Below the pieces are notes generated by a model. It saw only the letters and a program-made list of their open reading frames with translations, was not told the origin of the DNA and did no database searches. Made by a program: the position numbers and the translations under genes. This document shows, piece by piece, positions 22,861 through 36,117 of a stretch of DNA of 64,000 nt; positions within the stretch are counted from its first letter, which is position 1, and every line of letters begins with the position of its first letter. The DNA lies in the NCBI GenBank assembly GCA_946807835.1, contig OX327710.1, positions 19,968,501 to 20,032,500 on the forward strand, in the 5' to 3' direction. Origin of the DNA: Ailanthus altissimus (lineage: Eukaryota; Streptophyta; Magnoliopsida; Sapindales; Simaroubaceae).

Positions 22861-25566
22861 CTCTTGTCCTGTCTCTCTCTTTCTTCCAAAACTGTAACAA
22901 CCCAGAAAGCCAAACCAGGCTTTGAGACTAAATTTGATTACCTTTTTTGGTTTTTTATTTTTGGTTTTTATTAAGAATTTTGTAATAAAAATTACTAATT
23001 TTTATTTAGTTTTAGCCATACCGAGTAGTGAAAGCTGGCGGGCACGATTTGCCAGAAGAATCCAAAGCCAATGAAAGCTTACACCTTTCTATTTATATTT
23101 TATCAACAAAAAAAGTTTTTGCTCTATTTTTATTTATATTTAAACAGAGAAAATAAACAAAAAAAATATACAATCCTGTTAGGTGTATCAACTGTATATA
23201 GGCTGTATTTTTTAAATATTTTTTTCTTATTTTTCTTCCCTTTGAAAACTTGCTTCCATAAATGAATAAAAAAATAAATACATGTAATTTTCACTAGGAT
23301 TACTGATTGCATTTACCCGCTTTATGCCATTATTTTTTTAAAAAAGAATTAAATTGATTTAGTAAAAGGTTAAGAGAAGAGTAGCTTTCATGATCATGAT
23401 GATATGCTGAGAAACTATTATTATTTGAAACCTCAATTAATGATTGATTAATTTTAAGACTTTTACTCGAAAGAATTGAGTGTTAACGGCAACGTGTTCG
23501 GTGAGTGAGTCGGTGAGTGAGTCATAAGAATCCCGTAAATAAATTAAAGACATTGCTTGTCATGTGCAGAGTGCAGAGTGCAGAGTTTTACTTTTTCTTC
23601 TACTGGGTTAATAATGGCAGGTTTAGAAGTATTTTATTAGATTTGGAATTTTAGAACTGAGAGATTGTGCTTAGATTATATGTAATTACAGGAATTGGAC
23701 ATTTTGGATTTGTGTGACAGATGAGACACAGTCATTTTTCAATGTCAGAGCCCCTTCAGAGGGGGCTAGTAGGGAATGAGACTGTTCGGGGATCACCAGG
23801 ATAATAACATTTGATACCCCTCATTTATTATGTTACTTTAAATCCATGATATAACCTATCTATTTATATCAAACAGATCCCTTAACTAAACCCTATTGAA
23901 ATAACCAGTTACCTCATTATATATTGATTTTTTTTTTTTTTAACCATCATAAGAGTATGGAACTCTTGAAACCAAATACATAGCTTATCACTGAGTAGGT
24001 AGTGATGGGTATCCATGGCCTTCAAGAGTCCCACTCCCACATCTTCTTTTGAGTGGATTTCTCTTATAGATATAAAAGTGGGAGGTGAATTAGTCCATTA
24101 TGAATCTAAATATCTGAATTAAATTATAGGTTCTTAATAATAGTATGATTGTTAATATCAATTCATAATTATAATCTAATTTCAAAGAGATTAAAAAAAA
24201 AAACTCTTGACACTAAAGGGTGTTTCAATTATTCTAATAGGGTTTAGGTACTTATTGGTGCAAATGCATAACTATCTCATTACTTACAAAAATTTAAGTC
24301 ATAGAAATTCAGAGACCCAAATGCTATTATCCCAAAAACAATTACACTAAAGTTGCTTGTATTAGATAGTAGGTAACTAAACTACAGGCTTTGACTCAAA
24401 TTTCATAGATTCTGTTTTTTTTTTTTTTGGGTTCATTATTTTCATGGTAGTTAAGAATGCATACAATACAACTTAGAATACAAGAATTTGGCAGCAAAAC
24501 AGTCTTTCTTTGGCAACAAAACACTTTTAAAAAAAAAAAAAAACATTGGCATTAGAACACTTATCTTATGGGAAATTTTAAAATAATGAAATTTTTTTAA
24601 TAATAATATATTCTAAATCATTGAAGTTCTTAAGATATTGAGATGGCAAGATTTGGTAGCATCAAAATATTTAATTAAAAACAATTAGAAAACCCTTTTA
24701 GACAAGTAAATAACACTTAGAAATTAAGAAATAAATGAAAGGAAACAAATGGTGACAGACGAGTGTTTAGGAGAATGAACATGTGTTGCCTTTGCCATTG
24801 GAATGACAAGGACACCAGGAATTATAATTATAATTATAATTAATTACAAAACAAAAGCATGAATAGTAACAAATCAATTATTGGTTTATTAATTCTCATT
24901 ATAGCAATAGGAAAAGGGAGGATTTAAAGTCTTTTAGATGACAAATGGGAAATTTTCTCTCATGTTTGTAGACAAATTTGATTGGGTCCAAAATGTTCAA
25001 GAGCTATAATATATATTTTATTTTGTTTGATAGAAAGACTTTTTTTACTTACTTTTATGATAACAAAAAAATGTAGAATGGCACTATTTGAATCTATCAA
25101 AATATTAAAAAAAACTCATTTTTTTAATAATCTCGATATTACAAATCTAAAACTTAAATTTCATGTCATAGACTTGGATTAATTTTTTATATAATCTTAT
25201 TAAATTAAATTATTATAATAAAATTAAATTTTATTAAATACCACTATAAGAATCAAGAAATTAAGAATAATTAAACGGCTATTTATTAAAAAATAATAGA
25301 TTTATAATTATTCAAATTAATAAAATTATTTTAGTAATTAGAGTTGGTTTTTAAACTAAAATTTAATAGAAGTAAATTTGAGACCACTTATTAAGTGAAA
25401 TTTAATCAAAAATTAAATTATATGGTAAATAATTTGATTCAATCAATTAAAATATAGTGGGTGTTTAAAAATTTAATAAAATAAAAACTTTCTAAGAACA
25501 AATATTTTAATTTAAATGCATAAAAATCTATTTTTTTGTGATTACTAAAATTTTTTGAATGTTCAG
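22861..25566. other. Intergenic DNA upstream of the SRF gene
   Basis: The first few hundred bases should hold the SRF promoter (gene reads leftwards). Short tandem words occur at about 23500-23525 (GGTGAGTGAGTC twice) and 23567-23585 (GTGCAGA three times). A hairpin-capable AGCCCCTTCAGAGGGGGCT lies at about 23749-23767. Poly-A/T tracts and ATTATA repeats (about 24822-24842) follow. No gene, RNA or classifiable transposon was recognised. Confidence 0.4.
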
Positions 25567-26520
25567 TCGATGTATTAAATTTTAATTTTAGAAAAAAATA
25601 AATTTTCGTAAAGAAAAAATTGTCGATGGCTATTTAGTAAAAATTAATTTTGTTATAATAATTTAATTTAATAAGATTATATTAAAAATTAAGATAAATT
25701 TATAATATAAAGTTTATTATTTTTTCTAAGATTTTAAGAGTGGGTTTTCTTTAAAAAAAATAAATAAGTGGATTTATTGAGTATTTTGATGGGTTTAAAT
25801 AATTACACTTAAAATTATTATTATTATTATTATTAATGTTGTTGTTGTTGATGTTGTTATCAATGATTTATTTGCTTTAAAAAAATAAATAAATAAAAAC
25901 AATCTTATTAATTGGATGATATGCTCATTATATTTCATAATTAATGTTCTTTATTTCTCATTAAATAAATAAACCCCCCCTTCATTTTATAAAAATAGTG
26001 TGCCGGTGGAGTTTCAAGTCAAACTCAACTACTAATTAAGTGCCAAAAATAAATCAACTGGTGATTGGTGATATATGAATGAAGGAATGATTTAGCGTAA
26101 TTATTAGGAAATTGAAATAAGAAATCAAAAGAAATTTGTGTGTGTGTGTGTAATGACTAATGGCATGTGATGTGGCATTTTCATAATTAAAGAAAAAGAG
26201 GTTGGTTGGCAGCTGGCCGCATGTTCAAACCTCTGTCGGTAGTCGGTAGCACTCGCATCCCATCGCCATCGCCATCGCCATTGCCATTTTTTTCTGACTC
26301 GTTCATTTTCTCTTTTGATCACCTGTTTTTCTTCCTAGGATTATTCAATTTACACTCTTTTTCATTTTATTGTAGAGTAATTATTATTACCATCCTCCAA
26401 CTAAGATTTAATATAAAAAATATCTATTAATTTTAAAAATAAGCATTAATACTTAATTATTGAGAATTTTTTATTAAAATTAATATTTAAATTTTAAAAC
26501 CTTAAATTGTTTTTCCTTTA
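25567..26520. repeat. Dispersed repeat, copy 1 (direct repeat of 42195-43350)
   Basis: This ~950-bp block matches 42195-43350 in the same orientation. Shared anchors include TATTTAGTAAAAATTAATTT, TGATATGCTCATTATATTTC, GTGCCGGTGGAGTTTCAAGT, AATGACTAATGGCATGTGAT and GTCGGTAGCACTCGCATC. The core around 26150-26280 is GC-richer than its surroundings and ends in a CCATCG triplet-like run in this copy. It has no convincing ORF. It could be a non-autonomous transposable element or a segmental duplication. Confidence 0.75.
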
Positions 26521-27399
26521 CTCTGTTCTCTATCTTGTGTTTTTAAAACTCTAAAATTATCCTATACCACAATTATATCCACTAGCCACAGGTGCACACA
26601 ACGCCTATCAAGCTGTCGATTTTTTTGTTTTATAGTCATAATATATATATATATATATATAAATTTAATAAGACAACGAACATTGCCTACCACTCGATGG
26701 GCAACGAGCATTATTTGGCATTTTGCAATATTGTTGAAACAATACCACACAATACTAAATAGTGCATTACAGTGGCCCGTTGTCCACCTGATCAACTATA
26801 TATATATATATATATATGTTATTAGAATAGTTTGTTATTGATATTGTAGTAGTGGTTGATATTGTTGAATTATTCTAAAATTATTAAATGATTGATTTTG
26901 TGATGATGTTATTAATTTAAAGAGAAAAAATTAAAATAATAAATAAATGATCATATATAAGAGTATGATTGTCAAGTTAATTTTATTATAAGGTAATTTC
27001 TTTTTTTCACAAATTGTAACATATTTGTAGTAAATTAAAACATAATATTCTCTAATGGTTATGTATTGATACTATTTTTCAAAATGAATAAGTATTCTTA
27101 ATATTATTACACTTTACTTCAAAAATATCTTTGATAGTTTTCCTTTACTATTATACAAATGTAAACAAACAATATATATTGTCAAATTAAATAACTGGCT
27201 TGTTTTTCATGTTTTAAGTTTTTTTTAATTAATTTTTACTTTATGCATTGTATTCTTTTTTAAAAAATAAAAATGGGGAACTTGATAAAAAAATATTAAA
27301 ATTTTAATCAAGTAATTCAAATTTAACTAATAATTCTTAAAACATTTTGGTCTAACTGCAGCTTTCTCTTTATCTCTCTTTGTGAAAGGAAAAATTAGT

Positions 27400-27432
<33 letters not shown>

Positions 27433-28115
27433 ATGTGTATAAATAGTTATTTTTTTAATAGGTTATAATTTTTTATAATAAAAAATTATTTGATTAATCT
27501 TTATTAGTTAAAAAAATAATAAATGAATGGATGAAATTGTGCTTATGAGTATTATAACTCAAAATTTTTTGTTTTACAATGTATTTTAATATATTTTTTT
27601 GTGTTTAATTTGTAAAAATATAAGTACAGAAATATAGTGGTATTGTATTATAATGAAATGAAAAAGAAATAAAGTGTCGGTAAAAAATACGGTAAATCAA
27701 AAAAAAAAATAGTGATGAATAAAAAAAAGAAACGAAGCACGAGGTGCAAAGAGGGGCAATGTGACATGCCTTATGCTACGAGGCTGGGCATGAGACCCCC
27801 TCCTCACACCTTGAGCGAGGCGTGGGAATTTTGAGTTTTCTTTCTTATTCGTTTTGAAATTTATATTTTCAACTGATCTTTTTAATTTTTAATCTTTAAA
27901 ATGTCAGTGCCCAAACACTCAATCTACTTGTTACTAAGCTTGAATTTTTTTACTGTTTTTGTTTGAGTGAGTTTTTGAGGAAAATAGTGAGAGAGAAGCA
28001 AAATATATTTTAGGGGTAAAATTATTCAAATTTGAACTTTGTAACTATTAAAGATTACATTTTAATTTTGTGACTCTAAAAGTATATAAGTTTAAAATAA
28101 GAGTTTTTTGTGTAC
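26521..28115. other. AT-rich intergenic DNA with AT microsatellites
   Basis: AT dinucleotide runs at about 26640-26662, 26797-26818 and 27398-27416, the last continuing into GT repeats. A short GC-rich island at about 27735-27830 (GAGGGGCAATGTGACATGCC and CACACCTTGAGCGAGGCGTG) stands out from the AT-rich background and is unexplained. No gene supported. Confidence 0.4.
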
Positions 28116-28116
28116 A

Positions 28117-29560
28117 TTTTTGACAGGACCCAACCCGAGCCCTCTTGAGAATCGAGGTAGATCCTGCGATGACATGTGACTAACATACTCTTTACTCATA
28201 CATATAATACAATGAGGCTACCTGCCTCAATAAAAAGTGTACACATATGCTCCACTATATAAAACATATACAAATACACAGACTGAGACACTTATGCAGC
28301 TATGCACGTTAGCCAACCTCAAAATATGATGATTGTATCACACTGCACAAATTCTTGTGACAACTTAGGAAAAATAAGAAAAATAGGAAAAAGGGTGAGC
28401 TTGTGGCTCAGTAAATGGATATAATCTGAAAATATCATATACTTTATATGTATTGTACTCATATAAATCGGTATGATAAAATAATCATAAAACTGTGTAC
28501 TGAGTAGTTAATAAACTTATACTGAAAGTATAAGCTGTCATAAAATCTGTGCTAAAACAAAAGAATAACATCATGCTGGGATCTGAAAATCTGAAAGCGC
28601 AACTATCATAAAATTTATTATCAAGCTGAATATATATAATATAGCTTTGGAAATATGTACTACATATATACTGAAAACCACACCAAACTTGTACTCGGAG
28701 AAAATCTGGTCTAACCTGGCGGAATAACTCACGCACAGGCAGAGCGGGGGATCTAAGCTGGTCTAACTCGGCGGAATGCTGCATCGCTCAGGTAAAGCAA
28801 ACTAAACTGGTCTAATGCATGCGCAGAGCAACTACATTAAAGGGGAGGGTACGCATATGGTAGTTCAAAAATTACTACAATATAATATCATGACCATAAT
28901 TATTCTGAAATAATTATTTCTGTACTAAACATAATTATAAACTGTACTATAATAAATTCTAAAATATTTCTGACTATACTAAAATAGTATAAATATTTTT
29001 CTGTCTAAAATAAATCATAACTAAATCTGATAACGCGTAATTAAATCATAATTAGCTGTATTAAAAATATATAAAATATATATAATTATCCACTCACAAA
29101 AGTGCGCTAATCTTGAGCTGGGTCTGGATTCTGAGATCTACCCGCTATCAGTACACCTCCTATATCATAGGGTGTAAAAATACATCATTAGTACCGATAT
29201 GTATTATAAATATTAAAATCTAAATATTCTAATATCGTAAAACTATTATCCACTAAACCACTGGGTATAATTCTGACTACCCAACTAATTTCCTAAAATT
29301 TCCTATTTTCTTTCTTTTTCTTTTCTTTTCCTTCTTTTTCTTTCTCTTTCACTTTTTCCTTCCGGGTTTCTTCCTTTCCCTTTCTTTTCTTTTCTTCTTT
29401 TCTTTTCTTTTCTTCTTCTGTTCGGCTCTGCTTTCCTTCTTCTTCTGTTTCAATTGCTTTTCTTAAACGAAAAAAAAAACAAAAACAAAAATATATATAT
29501 AACGGCCACCGCTTCTATTTTTCCCTTTTTTTTTTTGCCACCAAACTTTATATATATACA
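28117..29560 (-). mobile_element. Non-coding retrotransposon-like block (LARD/LTR type, tentative)
   Basis: Read on the minus strand, this region has a purine-rich leader (complement of 29290-29450), a long non-coding middle and a GC-richer tail ending GGGTTGGGTCCTGTCA next to 28117. This layout resembles non-coding LTR-derived elements and also resembles the insertion at 32450-35031. It contains three ~50-bp tandem units at 28700-28830, each with CTGGTCTAA. No protein-coding region, LTR pair or target duplication was found, so the class is uncertain. Confidence 0.35.
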
Positions 29561-29639
29561 ATACGTGTATTACAATTTTTCTTTTTAAAAATAATTAAAA
29601 AGATGTTTAATTTTACCATCTTGTCAATATAAATGGAAA

Positions 29640-30060
29640 ACATCAAAAATAACCCTATTTAAGAGTAAATTTTCTTTTTATCGAGTCAAATAATCTTAAT
29701 CAATATTAACCAAAATACAAATAGTATTCCCATTTTACCCTTCTTTTCAATTTAAAATTTTCACTCACTTTTTCTCTCTTAAACTCTCTTTTTGATTCAA
29801 ATTTTTGTCCCAAAATCTATATCCACCACAAATTGAGTACATTTTGAAGATTTGAAGTAAATCACTTATTGTAAAGTTGAAAAAATTGAAAACAGGTAAA
29901 TATTAGTAAGTTTTTATCCTAAATTTAGTTTTATGTATTGAGTTATTCTTGTATGTAATTGTTAGAAATGCATAGATATAATATTAGTAAGGTGTAAAAT
30001 AGGTTAAAAATGAGTGTAAGTGACCGAAAATGACATAAATATGGCCGAAAATGGTCAAAA
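29640..30060 (+). repeat. Left terminal inverted repeat of the MULE
   Basis: GAGTACATTTTGAAGATTT at 29835-29853 is the exact reverse complement of 39312-39330. The 24 bases at 29995-30018 match the complement of 39142-39165 with one mismatch. Weaker similarity continues outward past GAGTCAAA at 29683 (complement of about 39484-39491). The outer limit is approximate. Confidence 0.8.
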
Positions 30061-30093
30061 AAGCTAAAAAGAAAAATTTTTGACAATTTTTCA

Positions 30094-30265
30094 GGCACCA
30101 TGAGCCGACCTGGTGCAACCACATGCAGGCACGTGGTTGCATGCCCTAAGATGTTGCGCCCTTAGGTGCACAACAAGGCACAACTTGCTAGATCGCGTTT
30201 GTTGCGTGCCCAAGCGCCCTGCTGCGTGCAGTAGCTTGGCGTGTGGTGCCACGGGGCATTGTTAT
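30094..30265. other. GC-rich palindrome cluster inside the MULE
   Basis: Just inside the left TIR the sequence turns GC-rich with adjacent potential hairpins: GCACCA (about 30095) with TGGTGC (about 30111), and GCAACCAC (30115-30122) with GTGGTTGC (30133-30140). Further GTGC/GCAC and GCATGC words follow to 30260. No coding meaning was found. Confidence 0.5.
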
Positions 30266-30489
30266 TTTTTATATATTTATATTAAGTTTATATTTGTATA
30301 TATTTAATATTTTGTATTATTTTTAATTTAATTATATATATAATTATACTAAAGTAATAATTATTTTTGGTATTATTTTTTTAGGTGCTACTAATATTAT
30401 TATGACTTAAATTTCGACCATTATATGCTTTGGGGGAAAATGAGAGAGTTCTAATGATAGTTTTGAGAGAACATTAGATATCAAGATAT

Positions 30490-32440
30490 GCACATGGTAG
30501 TTCTAAAAAAATATTAAATATGAAGCGTTGTTGAGAAAAGTTTGTCATCTTCTGGGAGTTGATCAAGTGTATTATAAAGTGATTCTGATATTCGAGGTTC
30601 CTTTAAATATTAGAAAGTTGAGACCTATTTCACTTGAAAATGACGATGATACGATATTGAGGTTGAGCCTATAAAAGAATATTGCTACACCTCTAAGTGT
30701 AACAATGGATACTCGAGCTCTTGAATATGAAAATAAAGCAGAAGTACCCATGGAGCAGAAACAAGGTTACACTAATCAATTCTCATTTGCAACCCCTGTG
30801 TATATGCCAAATCCCATAGAGGATTATATTATTCTTCCCTAACGTTTAATGAACAACCAGCCTACACATATTATGATAGTCATATATATAGAGATGTTAG
30901 TGTTGATCTTGGATATGATATTGGTCATAATGTTGGTACTAATGCTAGAAATGACAAAGGTTACTAGAATTATGATTGTGGTTATGATGTTGGTTATGAG
31001 GTTGGTAATGATGAAAATGATGATGATGCTGATTATGGAGAAATGACTGGGGATGACGATAATGATAATGGCAGGAAAGAAGGGGTTAAGGTCGAAAACT
31101 CATTTCATTTTTAGCCTGAAATATCGTCATTTTACTTAAACATATGAAAAAAAGATATCTTGTACTGGAATTAAAGATGTGCTTGTAAGGAAGTTATATA
31201 ACAACAAAGATGAAATTTATGAGGTTATAAGCATAGTTACACTTAAGAAAAAATAGAGCTTCAGAGTTTACAAGTCTACGAAAGATTGTTTTGAGTTAAA
31301 ATGTGATGATGAGGGATACAAATGGAGATTACAGGCAGTGTCGACAAAAGGGCACCATTTTTCATCATGAGGCGAGTAGATGCAGAACACACTTGTGTTT
31401 TAGGTCAACTGCAAGATAGTCACTGGCAAGCCAAGAGCCATATTATTGCTAAAGTAATTAAAAATCAGTTTACATCAGTCAATAAAAATTATAGACCGAA
31501 AGATATTCAAGAAGACATACGTAAAGAATTCGGTGTTCAGATAACACATACTACATCTTGGCAAGCTAGGTAGCGTGCATTATGATTAATAAGAGGTGAT
31601 CCAGAGGAATCGTTTAGATTGCTTCCTGCATAGAGTTATATGTTGCAACAAAATAACCCGAGTATGGTTACTCACTTAAAAATTGATGCAGACAATCACT
31701 TCAAGTTTTTTTTTTTGGCGCTAGGACCATGCATCAGAGGTTTTAATTCATCAATCCGATCGATGATTGCAGTAGATGGAATATTTTTGAAAGGTTCCTA
31801 TCTTGGTACAATGTTTGTAATCATTTGTAAAGAAGAAAATAATCAAATATTTTTATTGGCATAGGGATTGTTGACTCAGAAAATGATGCTTTTAGGGAGT
31901 GGTTATTGTCAAGTTGCAAGGAGTAATTGATGAACATCATAATCTTATTTTTATATCTGATCGACATGTTAGCATTAAGAGAGCTATACGGGGTGTGTTT
32001 CTTAATGTATATTATGGTCTGCATTTTTCACTTGAAGAAAAATTTGATGACAAAATACAAGTTACCATTAAAAAATTCTAAAAAATGGGTATACTTGTCT
32101 AACTATTTTATTGCTATCAAGGCATATCAATTCCCTAATTTTTAACACCAATTGAAGAAGATGCGAAACATAAGACCTGATGTAACTAAGTACTTAGAGA
32201 AGGATGTTAGTATGGTAAGATGGGCTCAATCAGTTAGTGCTTTCAGAAAAAACGACGTCATGACTACTAAAGTTGCAAAGAGTATTAATGTAATTACAAA
32301 AGAAGTAAGAAAAGCTTCTGGCGACTAATTTGGTGGACTAGATATGAAAGCTAACGCAACTGTGATTTTACCATAGAAGATTAGCAGCACAAAATATGTA
32401 GTAACCACTTATCCAACACTGAAAAAGTATAAATATTTAT
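30490..32440 (+). pseudogene. MULE (MuDR-type) transposase, N-terminal and catalytic part, decayed
   Basis: Plus-strand fragments in order: a PB1-like N-terminus (KVCHLLGVDQVYYKVILIFE, about 30540-30600), an Asp/Gly-rich stretch (about 30880-31060), the DNA-binding region with RRVDAEHTC, HWQAKSHIIAKVIK and NYRPKDIQEDIRKEFGV (31322-31573), the catalytic DDE-type region with IAVDGIFLKGSYLGTMFV (about 31764-31817) and FISDRHVSIKRAIR (about 31950-31991), and MTTKVAKSIN then FYHRRLAAQNM (to about 32395). Stops and frameshifts separate most pieces, so it cannot make transposase. The C-terminal part lies beyond an insertion, at 35077-35481. Confidence 0.8.
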
Positions 32441-32449
32441 ATATATGTA

Positions 32450-35031
32450 TAATATTCATATTTTATTTGTATGTGAATGATACTTAATTTATGTATTATT
32501 ATTAGTATTGTTTGTATAGATTAAGGACATACTATTAGTATTGGGTTTATTTGCAAGACTTTAGATTTATTTTAGGGACCAAATGGTAATACTTTAAAAG
32601 TTTTTAGAGTTAATTTGTAAATACTAAAAGTTAGTCTCTTAGTATAAAAATACACATTTTAAACCCTAATTTACTCATTTTTGGGTCGAGCCACCCATTT
32701 AGAGAGAGAAAAGAGAGAATTAGAGGGGAGAGAAAGAGAAGAAGAAGAAAAAAAAATAAGAAGAAATTAAAAATTTGAGTTTTAAGAGGTATATCATAAA
32801 TATTTCTCAATTTATTGGTGTTAATTTAGTTAATTTCTTTAATTTTTAATTTCTAAAAATATGAAAATTTGAGGACTTGATGTAAATTTTGTAATATTAT
32901 TGAGAATTGATGATGATTGTGTAGATAACTTGATAAATCATGATGAATTGTAAAATTTCTACTTGATAGTCTCTTGATTCGAAAATTTTATAAATTGTTA
33001 TACTTTAATTCTGGTTTTGTCTTTTGAGAATATGAAATTAAATATGTCTAGAATCATTTGAGACTTTGAATAGATTGAAAATTCTGAAATTTGAATTTGT
33101 AGTGAATTTACCAAAATGACCTTAAAATTCTAAAAATTTCCTGTGTTAACAGTGTGATACAGTGACAAATAATTTTTGATCTGTTAAATGATATTAAAAA
33201 ATTATCAATTTCTGTAATATGATAAGTTTATATGTCTAATATGATACATTCAAAATTGAGAATTTAGATCAATGTGATTAAATTGTTATGATTTTCTAAA
33301 GTGTATCAGCTTATTGCAGTATTTGATTAACATATTTTAAAGTTATGGAATAAAATAGTTTTAAAATACTTTTGACAGGGATTTGGAAGTGAAATATTTA
33401 TCATGGATTGAGATATGTGTCAAGAGTAATTATGTGGTAGCTTTATAATTTTTGAGTTAGTATATGATTTTATAAAATTGAGATATTGAATACTGTTTAG
33501 TAAATATCTTGATCCTGTCAGGATAATAGTTTGGATTTGATAGTGTTTATGAAATGGATTGTATAAGAATTATGATATAATATTCATATATAAAAATGAT
33601 ATATGAGTCAAAAATGATATATTCTGATTTTAGAGTAATTGGACATCATTTTATGTATAAATTTTTTTTGTTAAATGTAAGTGGTCAGAATGACAAGTTT
33701 TAAGAAACCAAGTAATTAGACCGATTTGTTGTGATAAATGCAATATGTGTAATTTTGTAAGCTATTTAAAGTATTTTGTGTGAATTTTGAGACTTATGAA
33801 ATGATTAATCTCCATTGATAGGTTAAGGAGAATTAAGCCTTGTAGCCAAAAGTGCTAAGAGGTAAGTATACTAGACTTTTACTGAAATCACAATAAACAT
33901 AGTAATTATTTATGTATGATTTTATAAATGTGCTTAGAAATATATTTATGTTTATGTTATGCCAAAGTATATTTTAATATGAAATGTAAAAGAAATGTGT
34001 ATATGAATGTGAGTATGGACATACATGACATATATGTGTTTTTGAAAGTGAGCTTTCAAAATAAAATGTGTTTAACAAAGAAAGCTTTTGAAGTGTAATA
34101 TGTTTATGAGAAATATTTTGTGTTTTAAGGATGCTTGAACTCACTATTGACTTAGTATGCATCTTATGTGATTTGTGGAGCCTTTATGTGTGGCTTTTCC
34201 TTCGAGATTGGTATATATTATGTGTTCCGTATGTATGGAGGATCCTATTGGTACCTAAAGAAATATTGAGTCATCACATTCGTGTGGTGGCGTATTAGTG
34301 CATGTGAGCGGACTCACCAATGATTAGGATAAGGGTTTAGCTTTTACCTTTGGGCATGAGTATTATATATGTGTAATTTAAACCTTACTTGTACTATCCC
34401 TCTCATACGGTATGTCACCTACGAGTGACATTTGGCTCATTATGTGATATGTGATATGGAAGTCCTACTAAGTAGTAGTTGAGTGATGGTATTCCTATTA
34501 TATGTTTAGAAAAAATGTGTAAGCGCTTACTTGACATGTGATTTGATAAGATTATGATTTTGATTTATCATAGTATATCATACACATGCATTGTGTACAT
34601 ATATATATTTGTAATTTGATATATAAAAAATTAGTATGCTTACTAAGTTTTATACTCATTAGTTTATGGTGATTTCAGGTAAATAAGGTACATATGTACT
34701 TAGCGAATTTGGCAAGGCTTTTGTTGTTCCTTGGGTTCTCTAAGTTGTTAGGTTGCTAAGTGTTTTATTTTTGGACATGTAGTTTAAGATATTTAATTTA
34801 TCCCTATTGAATAAATACTTATGTATTATTTTATTAGGTGTTGTTATATTTTATTTATGTTTCACCAAGTGTGGTTATGGGTTGATCTTTGTGTTGAGCT
34901 TACTAGCAACCTACTAGGGATTTTTATGTAGAATTCAAGTTTGAAATTTTATACAATATTAATTATGAGTGCACATTATTGAATGAGTGTAAATTATGTC
35001 ATATGTCAGATCTTTTGAGTTTGGGGCATGA
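32450..35031 (+). mobile_element. ~2.6-kb non-coding insertion within the MULE transposase
   Basis: The transposase reading breaks off near 32440 and resumes near 35040, so the DNA between is an insertion. It has a purine-rich leader at 32700-32775, a long ORF-free body, and ends GGGGCATGACA at 35031. The plan resembles LARD-like non-coding LTR-derived elements and the block at 28117-29560 in the other orientation. Neither a paired LTR nor a clean target duplication was found, and the left border is approximate. Confidence 0.5.
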
Positions 35032-35039
35032 CAAATTAT

Positions 35040-35481
35040 GACAATAGTTTTGACGAATTAGGCCCATTACAAAGTCATGAAACATAATGATGACGTAAAT
35101 CGAATGACAATTTCTCTTGTTGATGTTTCACGATTTGTAGTCAAGGACGGTGGCATAAACTGGATAGGGGACATTTCTAATAGAACATGTAACTGTCGAA
35201 AGTTTGATTATCAACAATTGCCTTGTCCCCATGCATTCGTCGCATACAAATACATAAGATTATCATATAAGAGTTTTTGTTCGACATATTACATAACTGA
35301 GACTTTATTCCGTGCCTATAACAAGCTAGTATTTCTGGTTAGCCAAGTGTCAAATTGGATAGTCCTAGAGAATTTAAAAAAATATGGATATCTAGTCTCC
35401 GATAACACGTCATTAGTCAAGCAGGTATTGAATGAATCGAATTTCATCTTAAAGGGAGAAACCATTGAAGAATATTTATAA
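35040..35481 (+). pseudogene. MULE transposase C-terminal part with SWIM zinc finger
   Basis: The open frame 35077-35481 encodes NRMTISLVDVSRFVVKDGG, then CNCRKFDYQQLPCPHAFVA, a CxCx(n)CxH SWIM zinc finger typical of MuDR-type transposases, and a tail ending GETIEEYL before the TAA. This is the natural C-terminus of the transposase begun at 30490. Its reading frame is intact over 134 residues, in contrast to the N-terminal part, but it is cut from it by the 2.6-kb insertion. Confidence 0.85.
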
Positions 35482-36117
35482 TCGTTGTAGACAACATGGA
35501 TTTAACCGATAGAAATGTCAAAACTCTATTGCTTTACATAACATGTGATATATATTTGTTTATAAAATTATCTTATTGATATTTAAATTTTAATTTCACT
35601 ATAATATAAGGTTAATATTTTTTTTTTTCAAATAAGTGTGAGATCGAGGAAACGACTTGGATTCTGAGGTACAATTCTGTATAAAGATTTAATTGTATGA
35701 ATGGTTATTATATACAATTTTCTAATTATGCTACTTTGCATTAAAAGTGTTGAGTTTTGTAACTTTTGTAATGTGCTTATTTTACAATACACTTTATACT
35801 TTTTATTATGTTGATGTTGAAAATGTTCAGTGTGAGATAAATTATAGAAATATTTGTGTAAGTGTCAAAATTGTAAGTTGCAGGAGTAGGACGTCTGATA
35901 TTTTAACAAAATTTTTGCAGAATCTCCCTATTATATGAATGTTCCCAAACTTACGTATTGAAAAAACACATTTCTATACAATTATATATCATCTTTGCAC
36001 ACATCTATCCAACGCGCAGACATCAAAACAATAATATGACACAAATGCACATGTGAAAAGTATATTACACATCTATGAAATATGTGCTGCAGTGGTTCAC
36101 AAATCAATGGCTATCTT

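Noticed and set aside
23749..23767. Rho-independent-terminator-like hairpin followed by mixed sequence
   Set aside because: The window is plant nuclear DNA, where such terminators are not used, and no T-run follows.
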